Shown piece by piece: positions 16,494 through 21,905 of a DNA stretch of 21,905 nt. The number at the start of each line of letters is the position of its first letter. Position 1 is the first letter of the stretch. The notes under the pieces were generated by a model that was given only the letters and a program-made list of their open reading frames with translations, was not told the origin of the DNA and did no database searches. The stretch covers positions 1 through 21,905 of the forward strand of contig CALCHN010000030.1 in NCBI GenBank assembly GCA_937901255.1, read 5' to 3'. A program made the translations under genes and the position numbers. Source of the stretch: an uncultured Flavobacteriales bacterium. Lineage in GTDB: Bacteria; Bacteroidota; Bacteroidia; Flavobacteriales_E; Vicingaceae.

Positions 16494-16632
16494 TTGCAAC
16501 TTGTTTATAAATGTATTTTATTGCGTTTACTTTTCTTTCAAATATAAAGTAATCTTTTAACAAGTCAGACTGACTGGCATTAGGCTTCGCGATTACCCGG
16601 AACAAGTTCTTCAATGGCTATCATTGTTAGCC
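16494..16632 (-). repeat. attC-like site 3 (VCR-like repeat, short form) with promoter
   Basis: It lies between the membrane-protein gene, whose last codons run into the repeat, and the HEPN-motif gene. The left core is GGCTAAC (16626-16632) and the right core GTTGCAA (16494-16500). The inner arms AACTTGTT/AACAAGTT pair perfectly over 8 bp, and GTAATC pairs with GATTAC further in. A perfect AGTCAG-T-CTGACT hairpin lies in the middle. The TATATTTG element is at 16539-16546. It lacks the extra block found in sites 1 and 2. Confidence 0.75.
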
Positions 16633-17165
16633 ACTGGCTTTGTTATGTTTTTTTTCAATCGCTTAATATTCCGTTCATTTTCATTGAAAATCGATATGCA
16701 CGGCTTCATTTCTGGGTCACAAATGCTATTAACAAGTAAATAGTTTTTAAATCGCAAAATTGTCATTTTCAATCCCCAAGTCCAGTCAGAGCCATTATAA
16801 AATTTCGCGAAAGTTTTGGTGCTATTTGTCAAATTCCAATTTTCTTTTTCCGCTATTTCCAGCATTTTTTCTTTAAACTCAGTTTCGTTAAGAGAAATGT
16901 CAATCCGTGTAAAATTCAGTCGTCTTTTTTTTATTATAAAAATTAATAAGGCCAATGAAAACCAGACTATAATAGAAGTTATGATTTCCTTTTCAGTCCG
17001 TGTCCCGCTATGTTTTTCCGAACTCTGTTTTTCAATCAGCCAATATAGGTTCATAATTCCGACACTTAAAGGAATCAGACCAAGAAAATAGTGCCAAAAC
17101 AATTCCCATTTTGACAACAGTAATGTTTTAGTGTCATTCATCTTTTTGATTGAAGTACTGTTCAT
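16611..17165 (-). CDS. Two-helix membrane protein of unknown function
   Basis: A 184-residue protein with two predicted membrane helices: about 23-43 (LFWHYFLGLIPLSVGIMNLY) and about 65-80 (IITSIIVWFSLALLIF). A charged KKRRLNF stretch follows, which would place the C-terminal soluble half in the cytoplasm. The soluble part (ISLNETEFKEKMLEIAE onward) is not recognised. A start at 17141 (ninth codon) is also possible. The final residues (ANNDSH) are encoded within the left end of attC site 3, so the gene's 3' end was probably set by the recombination site. It is a single-gene cassette. Confidence 0.65.
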   Translation of the reverse strand: MNSTSIKKMNDTKTLLLSKWELFWHYFLGLIPLSVGIMNLYWLIEKQSSEKHSGTRTEKEIITSIIVWFSLALLIFIIKKRRLNFTRIDISLNETEFKEKMLEIAEKENWNLTNSTKTFAKFYNGSDWTWGLKMTILRFKNYLLVNSICDPEMKPCISIFNENERNIKRLKKNITKPVANNDSH

Positions 17166-17175
17166 TTTTCAGCTT

Positions 17176-17307
17176 GTGCTAACGTTCTGGCTAAAAGCTG
17201 GCGGGCTTTGAAACCCGAGTTTTTGTCAGCCGTTACGGATTATTTTTAATTGTAGGATCTTCAAATATAGCACTTTCAGCCCGCTTACTTTTAGGTTTTG
17301 TTGGCAC
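17176..17307 (-). repeat. attC-like site 4 (distinct type) with promoter
   Basis: This has the clearest classical attC geometry. Outer cores GTGCCAAC (17300-17307) and GTTAGCAC (17176-17183) pair 7/8. Inside are two perfect 7-bp arms: CTAAAAG (17191-17197) with CTTTTAG (17288-17294), and GCGGGCT (17201-17207) with AGCCCGC (17278-17284), offset by a 3-base unpaired step. It is not a copy of the VCR-like repeat, yet it also holds TATATTTG at 17262-17269, ahead of the membrane-protein gene. Confidence 0.8.
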
Positions 17308-17320
17308 CATGTTTTATTTT

Positions 17321-17923
17321 TTAATTCTCTATCCAGTTTTCTTTTCTTTTTTGCTGATCATTCTGTGTCAGGTAATGAACGGCAATTAGAACTTGAATGC
17401 TTGGGTCTTTTAATTCGTAGTATTCAGGGTTCGTATAAACTCTTTGCTGGAGCAGTCCCATAGATTCCCAGTCTCCAGCTCCGATGATGCTTTCATAATA
17501 TTGCTCCAATTCGGGGTTTCGATCCGAGAGGTCTTTTAAGAATTGGACATATTTCCCGTCTTGGTTTAGACATAATGATTTGTAGCTTTTGTTCTCACGG
17601 AGGTCACGTGACTTGCAAAAATCCCAGATTTCTGAAAACAGGTCAGATTCAAATCTTGAGTATAGTTCCTTTTGTGCATCAAAGTCTACATTATCCAAAA
17701 TTGGCTGCCAACCGTATTCACCTAAATGGGGAATTATGGAGTCGGTGCACGATTTAAAGTCGTCAGTCTCACCGCACATTTGAACTTTGAAAAAGTTTGT
17801 CAACTTTTGAATGTCCCTGATTTCAGTTTCACTGAAGTTGCTTTTTAATTCTGTCGAACGGAATTTTTGTGAGCAACTCGTACTTGAAAGGATGATGAGA
17901 ATTATGTAGAGAATTCGTGTCAT
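17321..17923 (-). CDS. Predicted lipoprotein of unknown function
   Basis: A 200-residue protein with a lipoprotein signal: a short basic start, a hydrophobic core (ILYIILIILSS) and a lipobox-like STSC with the modified cysteine at position 17, followed by SQK. It should be exported and lipid-anchored. Four further cysteines in the body (CGETDDFKSC, FCKSRDLRENKSYKSLC) are spaced as possible disulfide pairs. I do not recognise the family. It is a single-gene cassette whose two ends match over 10/10 bases (17931-17940 and 17300-17309). Confidence 0.7.
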   Translation of the reverse strand: MTRILYIILIILSSTSCSQKFRSTELKSNFSETEIRDIQKLTNFFKVQMCGETDDFKSCTDSIIPHLGEYGWQPILDNVDFDAQKELYSRFESDLFSEIWDFCKSRDLRENKSYKSLCLNQDGKYVQFLKDLSDRNPELEQYYESIIGAGDWESMGLLQQRVYTNPEYYELKDPSIQVLIAVHYLTQNDQQKRKENWIEN

Positions 17924-17933
17924 TTTACATTGG

Positions 17934-18066
17934 TGCCAACTTATTTATAAATGCATTTCATTGCGTTTATTTTACTTTCAAATATAATGTAATCTTTTAA
18001 CATGTCAGAAGGACTGGCAATAGGCTTCCCAATTAAGGGACAAGTTGTGCAATGGCATAGTTGTAT
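17934..18066 (-). repeat. attC-like site 5 (VCR-like repeat, short form) with promoter
   Basis: It lies between the HEPN gene of the reverse-transcriptase cassette, whose stop is 4 bases away, and the lipoprotein gene. The left core is ATACAAC (18060-18066) and the right core GTTGGCA (17934-17940). The inner arms AACTTGT and ATAAGTT pair 6/7. The TATATTTG element is at 17979-17986. Like site 3 it lacks the extra block of sites 1 and 2. Confidence 0.75.
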
Positions 18067-18070
18067 GCAG

Positions 18071-18703
18071 TTATTTATTATAATAATTAACAAAAGAATC
18101 TCTAAAACAAATTAATGCTTCGGGGTAGCGTTTGGCAATTTGTTTTCTTACTTTTTTATAATTAGGTGGTATTATTCTTTGAGAATCTGAATTTTCTACT
18201 TTACGATGTTCTAATTTGTTTCTGCATTCGTAAAGATTATCCATTATTCTACCGGCTTTTTCAGCATCATTTTTCTTTTGATTAATTTGAATGTATCTAG
18301 AGCGTTCTCGACCAGCATCTCCCTGTTTTTCAGGTTCCTCTTTTATTATTTCTTGAATGTAATGTAAAGCAAGGTGGTCAGTGAATCGAATGGCATTTTG
18401 TAACCAAGAATATAATGCTGAATTATCTTCAATTTTCTTGAAGGAAGAAAAAGTAATTAAGCAATTAGTAGCATCTGCTTGCGCTAGTTGATAAACAGCC
18501 GTTGTCAAAGCTTCTTCAAATTCAAATTCAATGTTATTATCGATGACATCTTCATAGAAATAAACAAATGAGTCTTCATTCATTCCTATTGTTTCTTCCT
18601 CTTTTTCTATAAGCCCAATAACTATAAGCTTATTTGAAGCTGTTAGTTCTCTTCCTTTACCAATAGAATCCTTTATGTCTCGAAGTGTTTTTAAATAATC
18701 CAT
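18071..18703 (-). CDS. HEPN-motif partner of the reverse transcriptase
   Basis: A 210-residue, mostly helical cytoplasmic protein. YECRNKLEHRKVE carries RNKLEH (residues 161-166 from the chosen start), matching the HEPN R-polar-x3-H signature of RNases. Two starts are possible; ATG 18703 is chosen because it overlaps the reverse transcriptase stop as TAATG, a one-base overlap typical of translational coupling. It sits inside the same cassette, so the two genes move as a unit. The lactococcal abortive-infection protein AbiA is a reverse transcriptase with a C-terminal HEPN domain. Here the same two modules may be split over two genes. The family match is inferred from the motif only. Confidence 0.7.
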   Translation of the reverse strand: MDYLKTLRDIKDSIGKGRELTASNKLIVIGLIEKEEETIGMNEDSFVYFYEDVIDNNIEFEFEEALTTAVYQLAQADATNCLITFSSFKKIEDNSALYSWLQNAIRFTDHLALHYIQEIIKEEPEKQGDAGRERSRYIQINQKKNDAEKAGRIMDNLYECRNKLEHRKVENSDSQRIIPPNYKKVRKQIAKRYPEALICFRDSFVNYYNK

Positions 18704-20373
18704 TATAAAAACCAAGATTTTAAGTTGTCAATTGGAATGTTGAGATTTTTTCGGTGAATTAAATTTAGGACGGTTTCTTGCACATAAATTTCAGGTTCGG
18801 ATTTAATTAAGTATGTCAAAGAATCTGCTATTTGTGAATTGACTTTTATCTTTTCTACTAACATCTTGTAATAACCTAAACGTACAAGAGGACTTTCTTC
18901 TTTACTGATTTTCTTAATGATAGAATTAACTTCTATACTGTTAAAATCTAATGTATTGCCATAGACAGCAAGTAATTGATACTTTACCCATTCATAGTCT
19001 TTGAAGTCTTTAATTAGCTTATTGAACTCTTCATTATAATCTTTTAAATCAAAATAATAGGTCAAATTCCAAATAAGATTGTTTGCTTTCCAAAAGATGC
19101 GAGAAATACCAAATAACCAAATATCAACCATTTCGTAATCTGGAACTTTGTCATCAATATCAATTAAATTTTGAGTTATTAATCGCCATTTTTGAGATAG
19201 TGTTAAAAATCTCCTTACAAGTTTTACATCCTTTAGGAAGGAGGATTCCAATATGTTTTCATCTTTTGTAGAATGATAAATATTAGTTAGTTCATCCTCA
19301 ATTTCATGGATAGCATCATAATAAAAACTTAGTGCTTCTCTTTTATTCAGAGATTTAATATTTTTTTCTTCATCACCACTAATTTGAGATGAATCATGTT
19401 CTAATATATCTACATCTATTTCTTTTGATTTTTTATCCTTTTTAATTTTTATGCCTGATGCATCAAGTAACCTACCTTTCTCACCATCAGAGTGCTCCAC
19501 TTCTTGAATTGATGTCTTCTTAATATTAATGGATAATGATTTACTTTTTAGATGTCTATCAAAGCTTATTAAGGCTGAATTGAGAGTATTTTTATTCGAA
19601 TCGTAAATTCTAATATCATCCATAAACCTGTAATATGTTAATCCATTTTTCATAGCTAGTCTATCAAGACTATCTAATATTAGATTAGCGAAGAAATAAG
19701 AAGCTGCTGGTCCTTGTGGTATTCCAACTCCAATTGTTTGGGAATCTCTAGTGCCTGACCAAAAATTGAGACACTTACCAAGCAATTCTAAAATATCATT
19801 ATCTATTTTGAATTGGTTTAATTCAATTATCAAAGTTGAGTGAGGAATTGTATCAAAAAAGCTCGTAATGTCTGTTTCTAATCTATACTTGATTGAACGT
19901 TTATCTACTGTTTCGTTTATACTTTGTACAAATCGATTATACAGACTTACGTAATATTCAAAGAAGTAATAATCAATAACATCTTCCTCAAGCAATTTTA
20001 CTCCTTTTTTTACATCTGGATTTAAGACACTTCCAAACACAAAATGTCTCGTTTCAGAAAAATAGTTGTATGTTATTTCGGCTACATGATTTGCAATTGC
20101 CTGATAAACAATTGCATCTTTTATACCGAGTACGGTTTTAGTTCTTTGTGTACCATTGATTTTTGGCTCAAAATATTTAAACGGTCTGGCTGGTTTATAT
20201 TTACCAGCCTTTAGTTCTTCAGTAAGATTGTTTAAGTTATGAGTTAAGCTTGAATTGAAAACGCTGATGCCGAAATAGTCTTTAGCATCTGTTCCTACAC
20301 TTGCTATAACTCGTTCCCATGCAAGTAATATTGAATCAGATGAAAAACATTTTTTAAATCCTTTACTGTTCAT
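18703..20373 (-). CDS. UG/Abi-like reverse transcriptase, candidate phage-defence enzyme
   Basis: A 556-residue protein with an N-terminal reverse transcriptase domain (about 50-300) and an unrecognised helical C-terminal domain (about 335-556). Key motifs are RTKTVLGIKDAIVYQAIANHV near 77-97, motif A ETDITSFFDTI with Asp168, motif B GIPQGPAASYFFANL at 217-231, motif C YRFMDDIRIY with Asp252 and Asp253, and motif D SINIKKT at 281-287. All catalytic aspartates are present, so it should be active. No group II intron maturase or endonuclease domain, and no retron msr/msd, is seen. The overall plan (RT plus long helical tail) is that of unknown-group and Abi-type RTs linked to phage defence. It is coupled to the downstream HEPN gene. 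ATG 20373 overlaps the stop of a 7-codon upstream frame (ATGA). A TATATTTG promoter lies at 20445-20452 in attC site 6. Confidence 0.85.
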   Translation of the reverse strand: MNSKGFKKCFSSDSILLAWERVIASVGTDAKDYFGISVFNSSLTHNLNNLTEELKAGKYKPARPFKYFEPKINGTQRTKTVLGIKDAIVYQAIANHVAEITYNYFSETRHFVFGSVLNPDVKKGVKLLEEDVIDYYFFEYYVSLYNRFVQSINETVDKRSIKYRLETDITSFFDTIPHSTLIIELNQFKIDNDILELLGKCLNFWSGTRDSQTIGVGIPQGPAASYFFANLILDSLDRLAMKNGLTYYRFMDDIRIYDSNKNTLNSALISFDRHLKSKSLSINIKKTSIQEVEHSDGEKGRLLDASGIKIKKDKKSKEIDVDILEHDSSQISGDEEKNIKSLNKREALSFYYDAIHEIEDELTNIYHSTKDENILESSFLKDVKLVRRFLTLSQKWRLITQNLIDIDDKVPDYEMVDIWLFGISRIFWKANNLIWNLTYYFDLKDYNEEFNKLIKDFKDYEWVKYQLLAVYGNTLDFNSIEVNSIIKKISKEESPLVRLGYYKMLVEKIKVNSQIADSLTYLIKSEPEIYVQETVLNLIHRKNLNIPIDNLKSWFL

Positions 20374-20393
20374 TCGATATTTTCTGTTTTCAT
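20370..20393 (-). CDS. Possible 7-codon leader peptide of the reverse transcriptase
   Basis: ATG at 20393 opens the frame MKTENIE, and its TGA overlaps the reverse transcriptase start as ATGA. It lies wholly between the attC core and the gene. If translated it would couple initiation of the reverse transcriptase to its own termination. It is short enough to be chance. Confidence 0.25.
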   Translation of the reverse strand: MKTENIE

Positions 20394-20399
20394 AATGGA

Positions 20400-20575
20400 A
20401 TACAACTTGTTTATAAACGCATTTTATTGCGTTTACTTTACTTTCAAATATAAGGTAATCTTTTTAGCAAGTCAGACGGACTCGTATTAGGAGTGATATT
20501 ATTATTATCCATTGCCCGTATCTAAGCTACCCGATTAGGTGGGACAAGTTGTGCAACCGGCTACCGTTGTTGTAA
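20400..20575 (-). repeat. attC-like site 6 (VCR-like repeat) with promoter
   Basis: It lies between the T9SS-protein gene and the reverse transcriptase gene. The left core is TTACAAC (20569-20575) and the right core GTTGTAT (20400-20406). The inner arms ACAACTTGT/ACAAGTTGT pair perfectly over 9 bp. The downstream hairpin is perfect here (TAAACGCA/TGCGTTTA). TATATTTG is at 20445-20452. One extra A in the conserved core breaks the reading frame seen in other copies, so the repeat is not coding. Confidence 0.8.
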
Positions 20576-20582
20576 GCACTGT

Positions 20583-21119
20583 TTAATTATTATTAATAAC
20601 TATCTTATGGTTATAATTAATATTTCCATTGGAATATTTTAATATATAAATTCCTGAATCCAAGTTTTCTCTTTTAAAATTTAATAAATGCCTTCCAGAA
20701 TCTAATTTTTTATTTATTAATTGTTTAATAAATTGTCCATAAGAAGAATATAGACTTTGCAATAATATTGCTACCCTGTGAGAAAAAGGTTTGTTAATTA
20801 TTGTTCCCTCGTTAGATATTATTTTTATACTCAAGTTATGGGTTCCACTTTTTTTCCAATTTATACTTTTCTGATTGGGAGGTGTCGGATTACTTATATT
20901 TTCATTTAATAAATCAATTTCATTCCCTGATAATTCAATGATATATGAATGAGTGATCTCGTTGTCAGAATTCACTTCAATAGCATTATACGCTTCCTCT
21001 AAAGTATAATATGGTCCATTCTCGGAAACTTCAATTATTTCTTGAGCAAAAGCTGTTGAAAAAGAAAATATTATGAGTAAAAAAAGTATTCTGTTGATTA
21101 ATCTTGTGCTGGTTATCAT
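20583..21119 (-). CDS. Secreted protein with T9SS sorting tail, probably internally deleted
   Basis: A 178-residue exported protein. The N-terminus is a signal peptide (hydrophobic LFLLIIFSFSTAFA, predicted cleavage after Ala25). The mature start (VSENGPYYTLEEAYNAIE) looks like the opening of a secreted beta-helix or repeat protein. The last 55 or so residues (SLYSSYGQFIKQL, then LDSGIYILKYSNG and HKIVINN) match the end of a type IX secretion type A sorting domain. The beginning of that domain and any middle passenger are missing, so the gene may be a shortened relic of a larger one. The frame is intact, so it could still be secreted. It is a single-gene cassette with perfect 10/10 end match. 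Confidence 0.7.
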   Translation of the reverse strand: MITSTRLINRILFLLIIFSFSTAFAQEIIEVSENGPYYTLEEAYNAIEVNSDNEITHSYIIELSGNEIDLLNENISNPTPPNQKSINWKKSGTHNLSIKIISNEGTIINKPFSHRVAILLQSLYSSYGQFIKQLINKKLDSGRHLLNFKRENLDSGIYILKYSNGNINYNHKIVINNN

Positions 21120-21166
21120 TAGTTTATATTAAGAGTTTTAAGGACTAGTCAGGTTTTCAACATTGC

Positions 21167-21323
21167 TTACAACGTGTTTGTGTAACAGGCGTTACGTGGT
21201 TAAGAACTAAGATACTTAAAAAACACAAACATTCATGCTTGCGAGGATTTTCATAAAATATACGAGCGCATCGAACTGGGCGTAAGCAAAATCAGAAGCG
21301 ATGCCTGTTATATGAAGTTGCAC
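21167..21323 (-). repeat. attC-like site 7 (distinct long type)
   Basis: Perfect 8-bp arms TAACAGGC (21183-21190) and GCCTGTTA (21303-21310) lie just inside the cores TGTGCAAC and GTTGTAAGC. A long central part has a further imperfect GCTTGCG/CGTAAGC pairing. It differs in sequence from the VCR-like repeats. The best promoter match is TATCTTAG (21207-21214, 7/8 of the element including the fixed bases TA and TT). Confidence 0.7.
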
Positions 21324-21330
21324 ACATTTT

Positions 21331-21780
21331 TTATATCCGGTTATAATTATCAATCCATTCCGTAAATGAGTCGGCTAATTTCTCAACTGTGTCAAAATCA
21401 TGATCAAGAAAATATACAGCAGTACTTTCCTTTTTCTCTTTTAGGTCAGAAGTCAGGAAGGCAAAAATATTTCCCATACTGTCTGAAGCAAAAGGAATTA
21501 AGTCAGTCGAAATTTGAGATGTCCACTCATTATTTTTATCATAAATTATTCTTTCTGGTGTCCAAAATTCTTGTACTTCATTCAATTCGAGTTCATTGTC
21601 AATTATTATGTCTAAAATGTAAGGAGCGTAGATATTGCCGTAGTCAATGAGAAATAGTTTAAAGTCATTTGGGACAATTATTTTTAATTCTTTTTGTAGT
21701 TTTTCAATATCAGATTCAGATGCTTTTTTCAAATCATCGTTTTTATCAAATCTTATACTGAATTTATTAAATATCTCCAT
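21331..21780 (-). CDS. SMI1/KNR4 (SUKH) family protein, possible immunity protein
   Basis: A 149-residue cytoplasmic protein with SUKH features: an N-terminal helix followed by IVPNDFKLFLIDYGN (54-68), the central FASDSMGNIFAFL near 97-109, VYFLDHD near 122-128, and the C-terminal SFTEWIDNY near 138-146. SUKH proteins commonly neutralise polymorphic or contact-dependent toxins. No toxin gene is nearby, so an orphan immunity role is likely but inferred. Its cassette ends match over 13 bases apart from one inserted T (21786-21799 and 21317-21329). The stop lies 8 bases from the attC core. Confidence 0.8.
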   Translation of the reverse strand: MEIFNKFSIRFDKNDDLKKASESDIEKLQKELKIIVPNDFKLFLIDYGNIYAPYILDIIIDNELELNEVQEFWTPERIIYDKNNEWTSQISTDLIPFASDSMGNIFAFLTSDLKEKKESTAVYFLDHDFDTVEKLADSFTEWIDNYNRI

Positions 21781-21792
21781 TTCTCAAATGTG

Positions 21793-21844
21793 TGTCAACG
21801 GTTTGAATAAACGCCTGTTTAAATGGGGTTTATTTTTGTTAGGC
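21793..21844 (-). repeat. attC-like site 8 (short classical type)
   Basis: It is only about 52 bases long. The left core GCCTAAC (21838-21844) fits the integron consensus RYYYAAC exactly. Arms AATAAACCCC and GGCGTTTATT pair 9/10 around a 9-base loop (21806-21815 with 21825-21834). The right core GTTGACA starts the SUKH cassette. A preceding cassette gene may end in the TAA inside GCCTAAC: the frame is open for 21 codons to the window edge. An upstream TATTTTTG (21862-21869) and a perfect ATGCACT/AGTGCAT palindrome (21879-21894) belong to that cassette. Confidence 0.75.
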
Positions 21845-21905
21845 TCTTTTTTTATTGGTCTCAAAAATAGTTAAAACTATGCACTTTAGTGCATTTCGCT
21901 TTAGC

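Larger units (their letters stand above)
12222..21905 (-). mobile_element. Integron-like gene-cassette array (continues past window)
   Basis: Eight - strand cassettes, nine genes, are separated by attC-like elements and abut one another with almost no spare sequence. By the integron rule that the cut falls within GTT of the right-hand core, cassette limits are: 21173-21798, 20406-21172, 17940-20405, 17183-17939, 16500-17182, 15658-16499, 14472-15657, and about 12222-14471. In all seven that can be tested, the first 7-14 bases of the cassette are the reverse complement, exactly or nearly, of the bases at its other end. No tyrosine recombinase is present, so it is either a cluster of attC sites lacking integrase or the distal part of an integron whose integrase lies to the right. 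Confidence 0.8.

Noticed and set aside
16402..16614. 70-residue frame across site 3, similar to the first 42 codons before the W-repeat gene (shared peptide LLKDY..IF..KV..IK.IYKQV).
   Set aside because: It is a translation of the attC repeat. Changes between copies are mostly amino-acid-changing, sites 1 and 5 have a stop where others read through, and site 6 has an extra base. The conservation is of RNA/DNA structure, not protein.
18703..20373. Group II intron maturase or retron RT.
   Set aside because: No maturase/endonuclease domain, no intron domain V-like structure, and no room for an msr/msd RNA. The long helical C-terminal domain points to Abi/UG type.
14466..20575. Regular spacing of similar repeats as a CRISPR array.
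   Set aside because: Repeats are 130-190 bases long, imperfect, and separated by whole genes rather than short unique spacers. No cas genes are present.
21839..21904. Last 21 codons of another cassette gene at the right edge, stopping in the attC core.
   Set aside because: The position is typical, but 21 codons cannot be told from chance and a second frame is also open for 14 codons, so it is not listed as a gene.
12237..21905. Insertion sequences or a transposon carrying the accessory genes.
   Set aside because: No transposase frame and no terminal repeats with target duplications. The pattern of cassette-specific end matches fits site-specific recombination instead.

Overview
The window looks like a chromosomal segment of a marine-type flavobacterium (Bacteroidota, Flavobacteriia). 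The evidence is an ftsA-ftsZ pair whose FtsZ has a very long acidic tail ending in a Bacteroidota-like terminal peptide, repeated matches to the Bacteroidota promoter (TTG, about 19-21 bases, TAnnTTTG), low GC, and a secreted protein with a type IX secretion sorting tail. No databases were searched; every family call is made from visible motifs.

Region 1 (1-3900, core, + strand): the 3' part of ftsA, all of ftsZ, a rho-independent terminator, a GatB/YqeY gene and a tRNA-Arg(TCG) with its own promoter and terminator. Region 2 (3900-4930): about 700 bases without a recognisable gene, then a putative transcript with a structured leader, a 35-residue basic protein and a strong terminator. Region 3 (4931-12037): a membrane-anchored FMN/Fe-S glutamate-synthase-like protein on +, facing a - strand sulfur-assimilation operon (1-Cys peroxiredoxin, cysJ, cysI). 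A LysR-type regulator lies upstream of that operon. A perfect T-N11-A palindrome sits about 64 bases upstream of the predicted operon start, where LysR-type activators usually bind.

Region 4 (about 12222-21905, accessory, all genes on -) is the main find: an integron-like gene-cassette array. Eight intergenic elements separate the genes, and each resembles an integron attC site. The decisive observation is that the few bases at the 5' end of each cassette are the reverse complement of those at its own 3' end (10/10, 10/10, 9/10, 7/7, 7/9, and two matches broken only by one inserted or lost base). That is what site-specific circular cassettes require. Five of the eight elements are copies of one roughly 133-190 bp repeat, in the manner of Vibrio VCRs. 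Six carry an internal TATATTTG, so the recombination site may also be the promoter of the next cassette. No integrase gene is in the window. Gene orientation predicts that, if one exists, it lies beyond the right edge.

Cassette contents, in transcription order from the right: a SUKH (SMI1/KNR4) protein; a truncated T9SS-sorted secreted protein; a two-gene cassette with an UG/Abi-like reverse transcriptase translationally coupled to a HEPN-motif protein; a lipoprotein; a two-helix membrane protein; a second, unrelated HEPN-motif protein; a W/LS-repeat protein; and a 731-residue Mrr-like nuclease with a possible PIN-like C-terminal half. The reverse transcriptase/HEPN pair and the 731-residue protein are the best candidates for undescribed phage-defence systems. 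The cassette form gives them natural borders.
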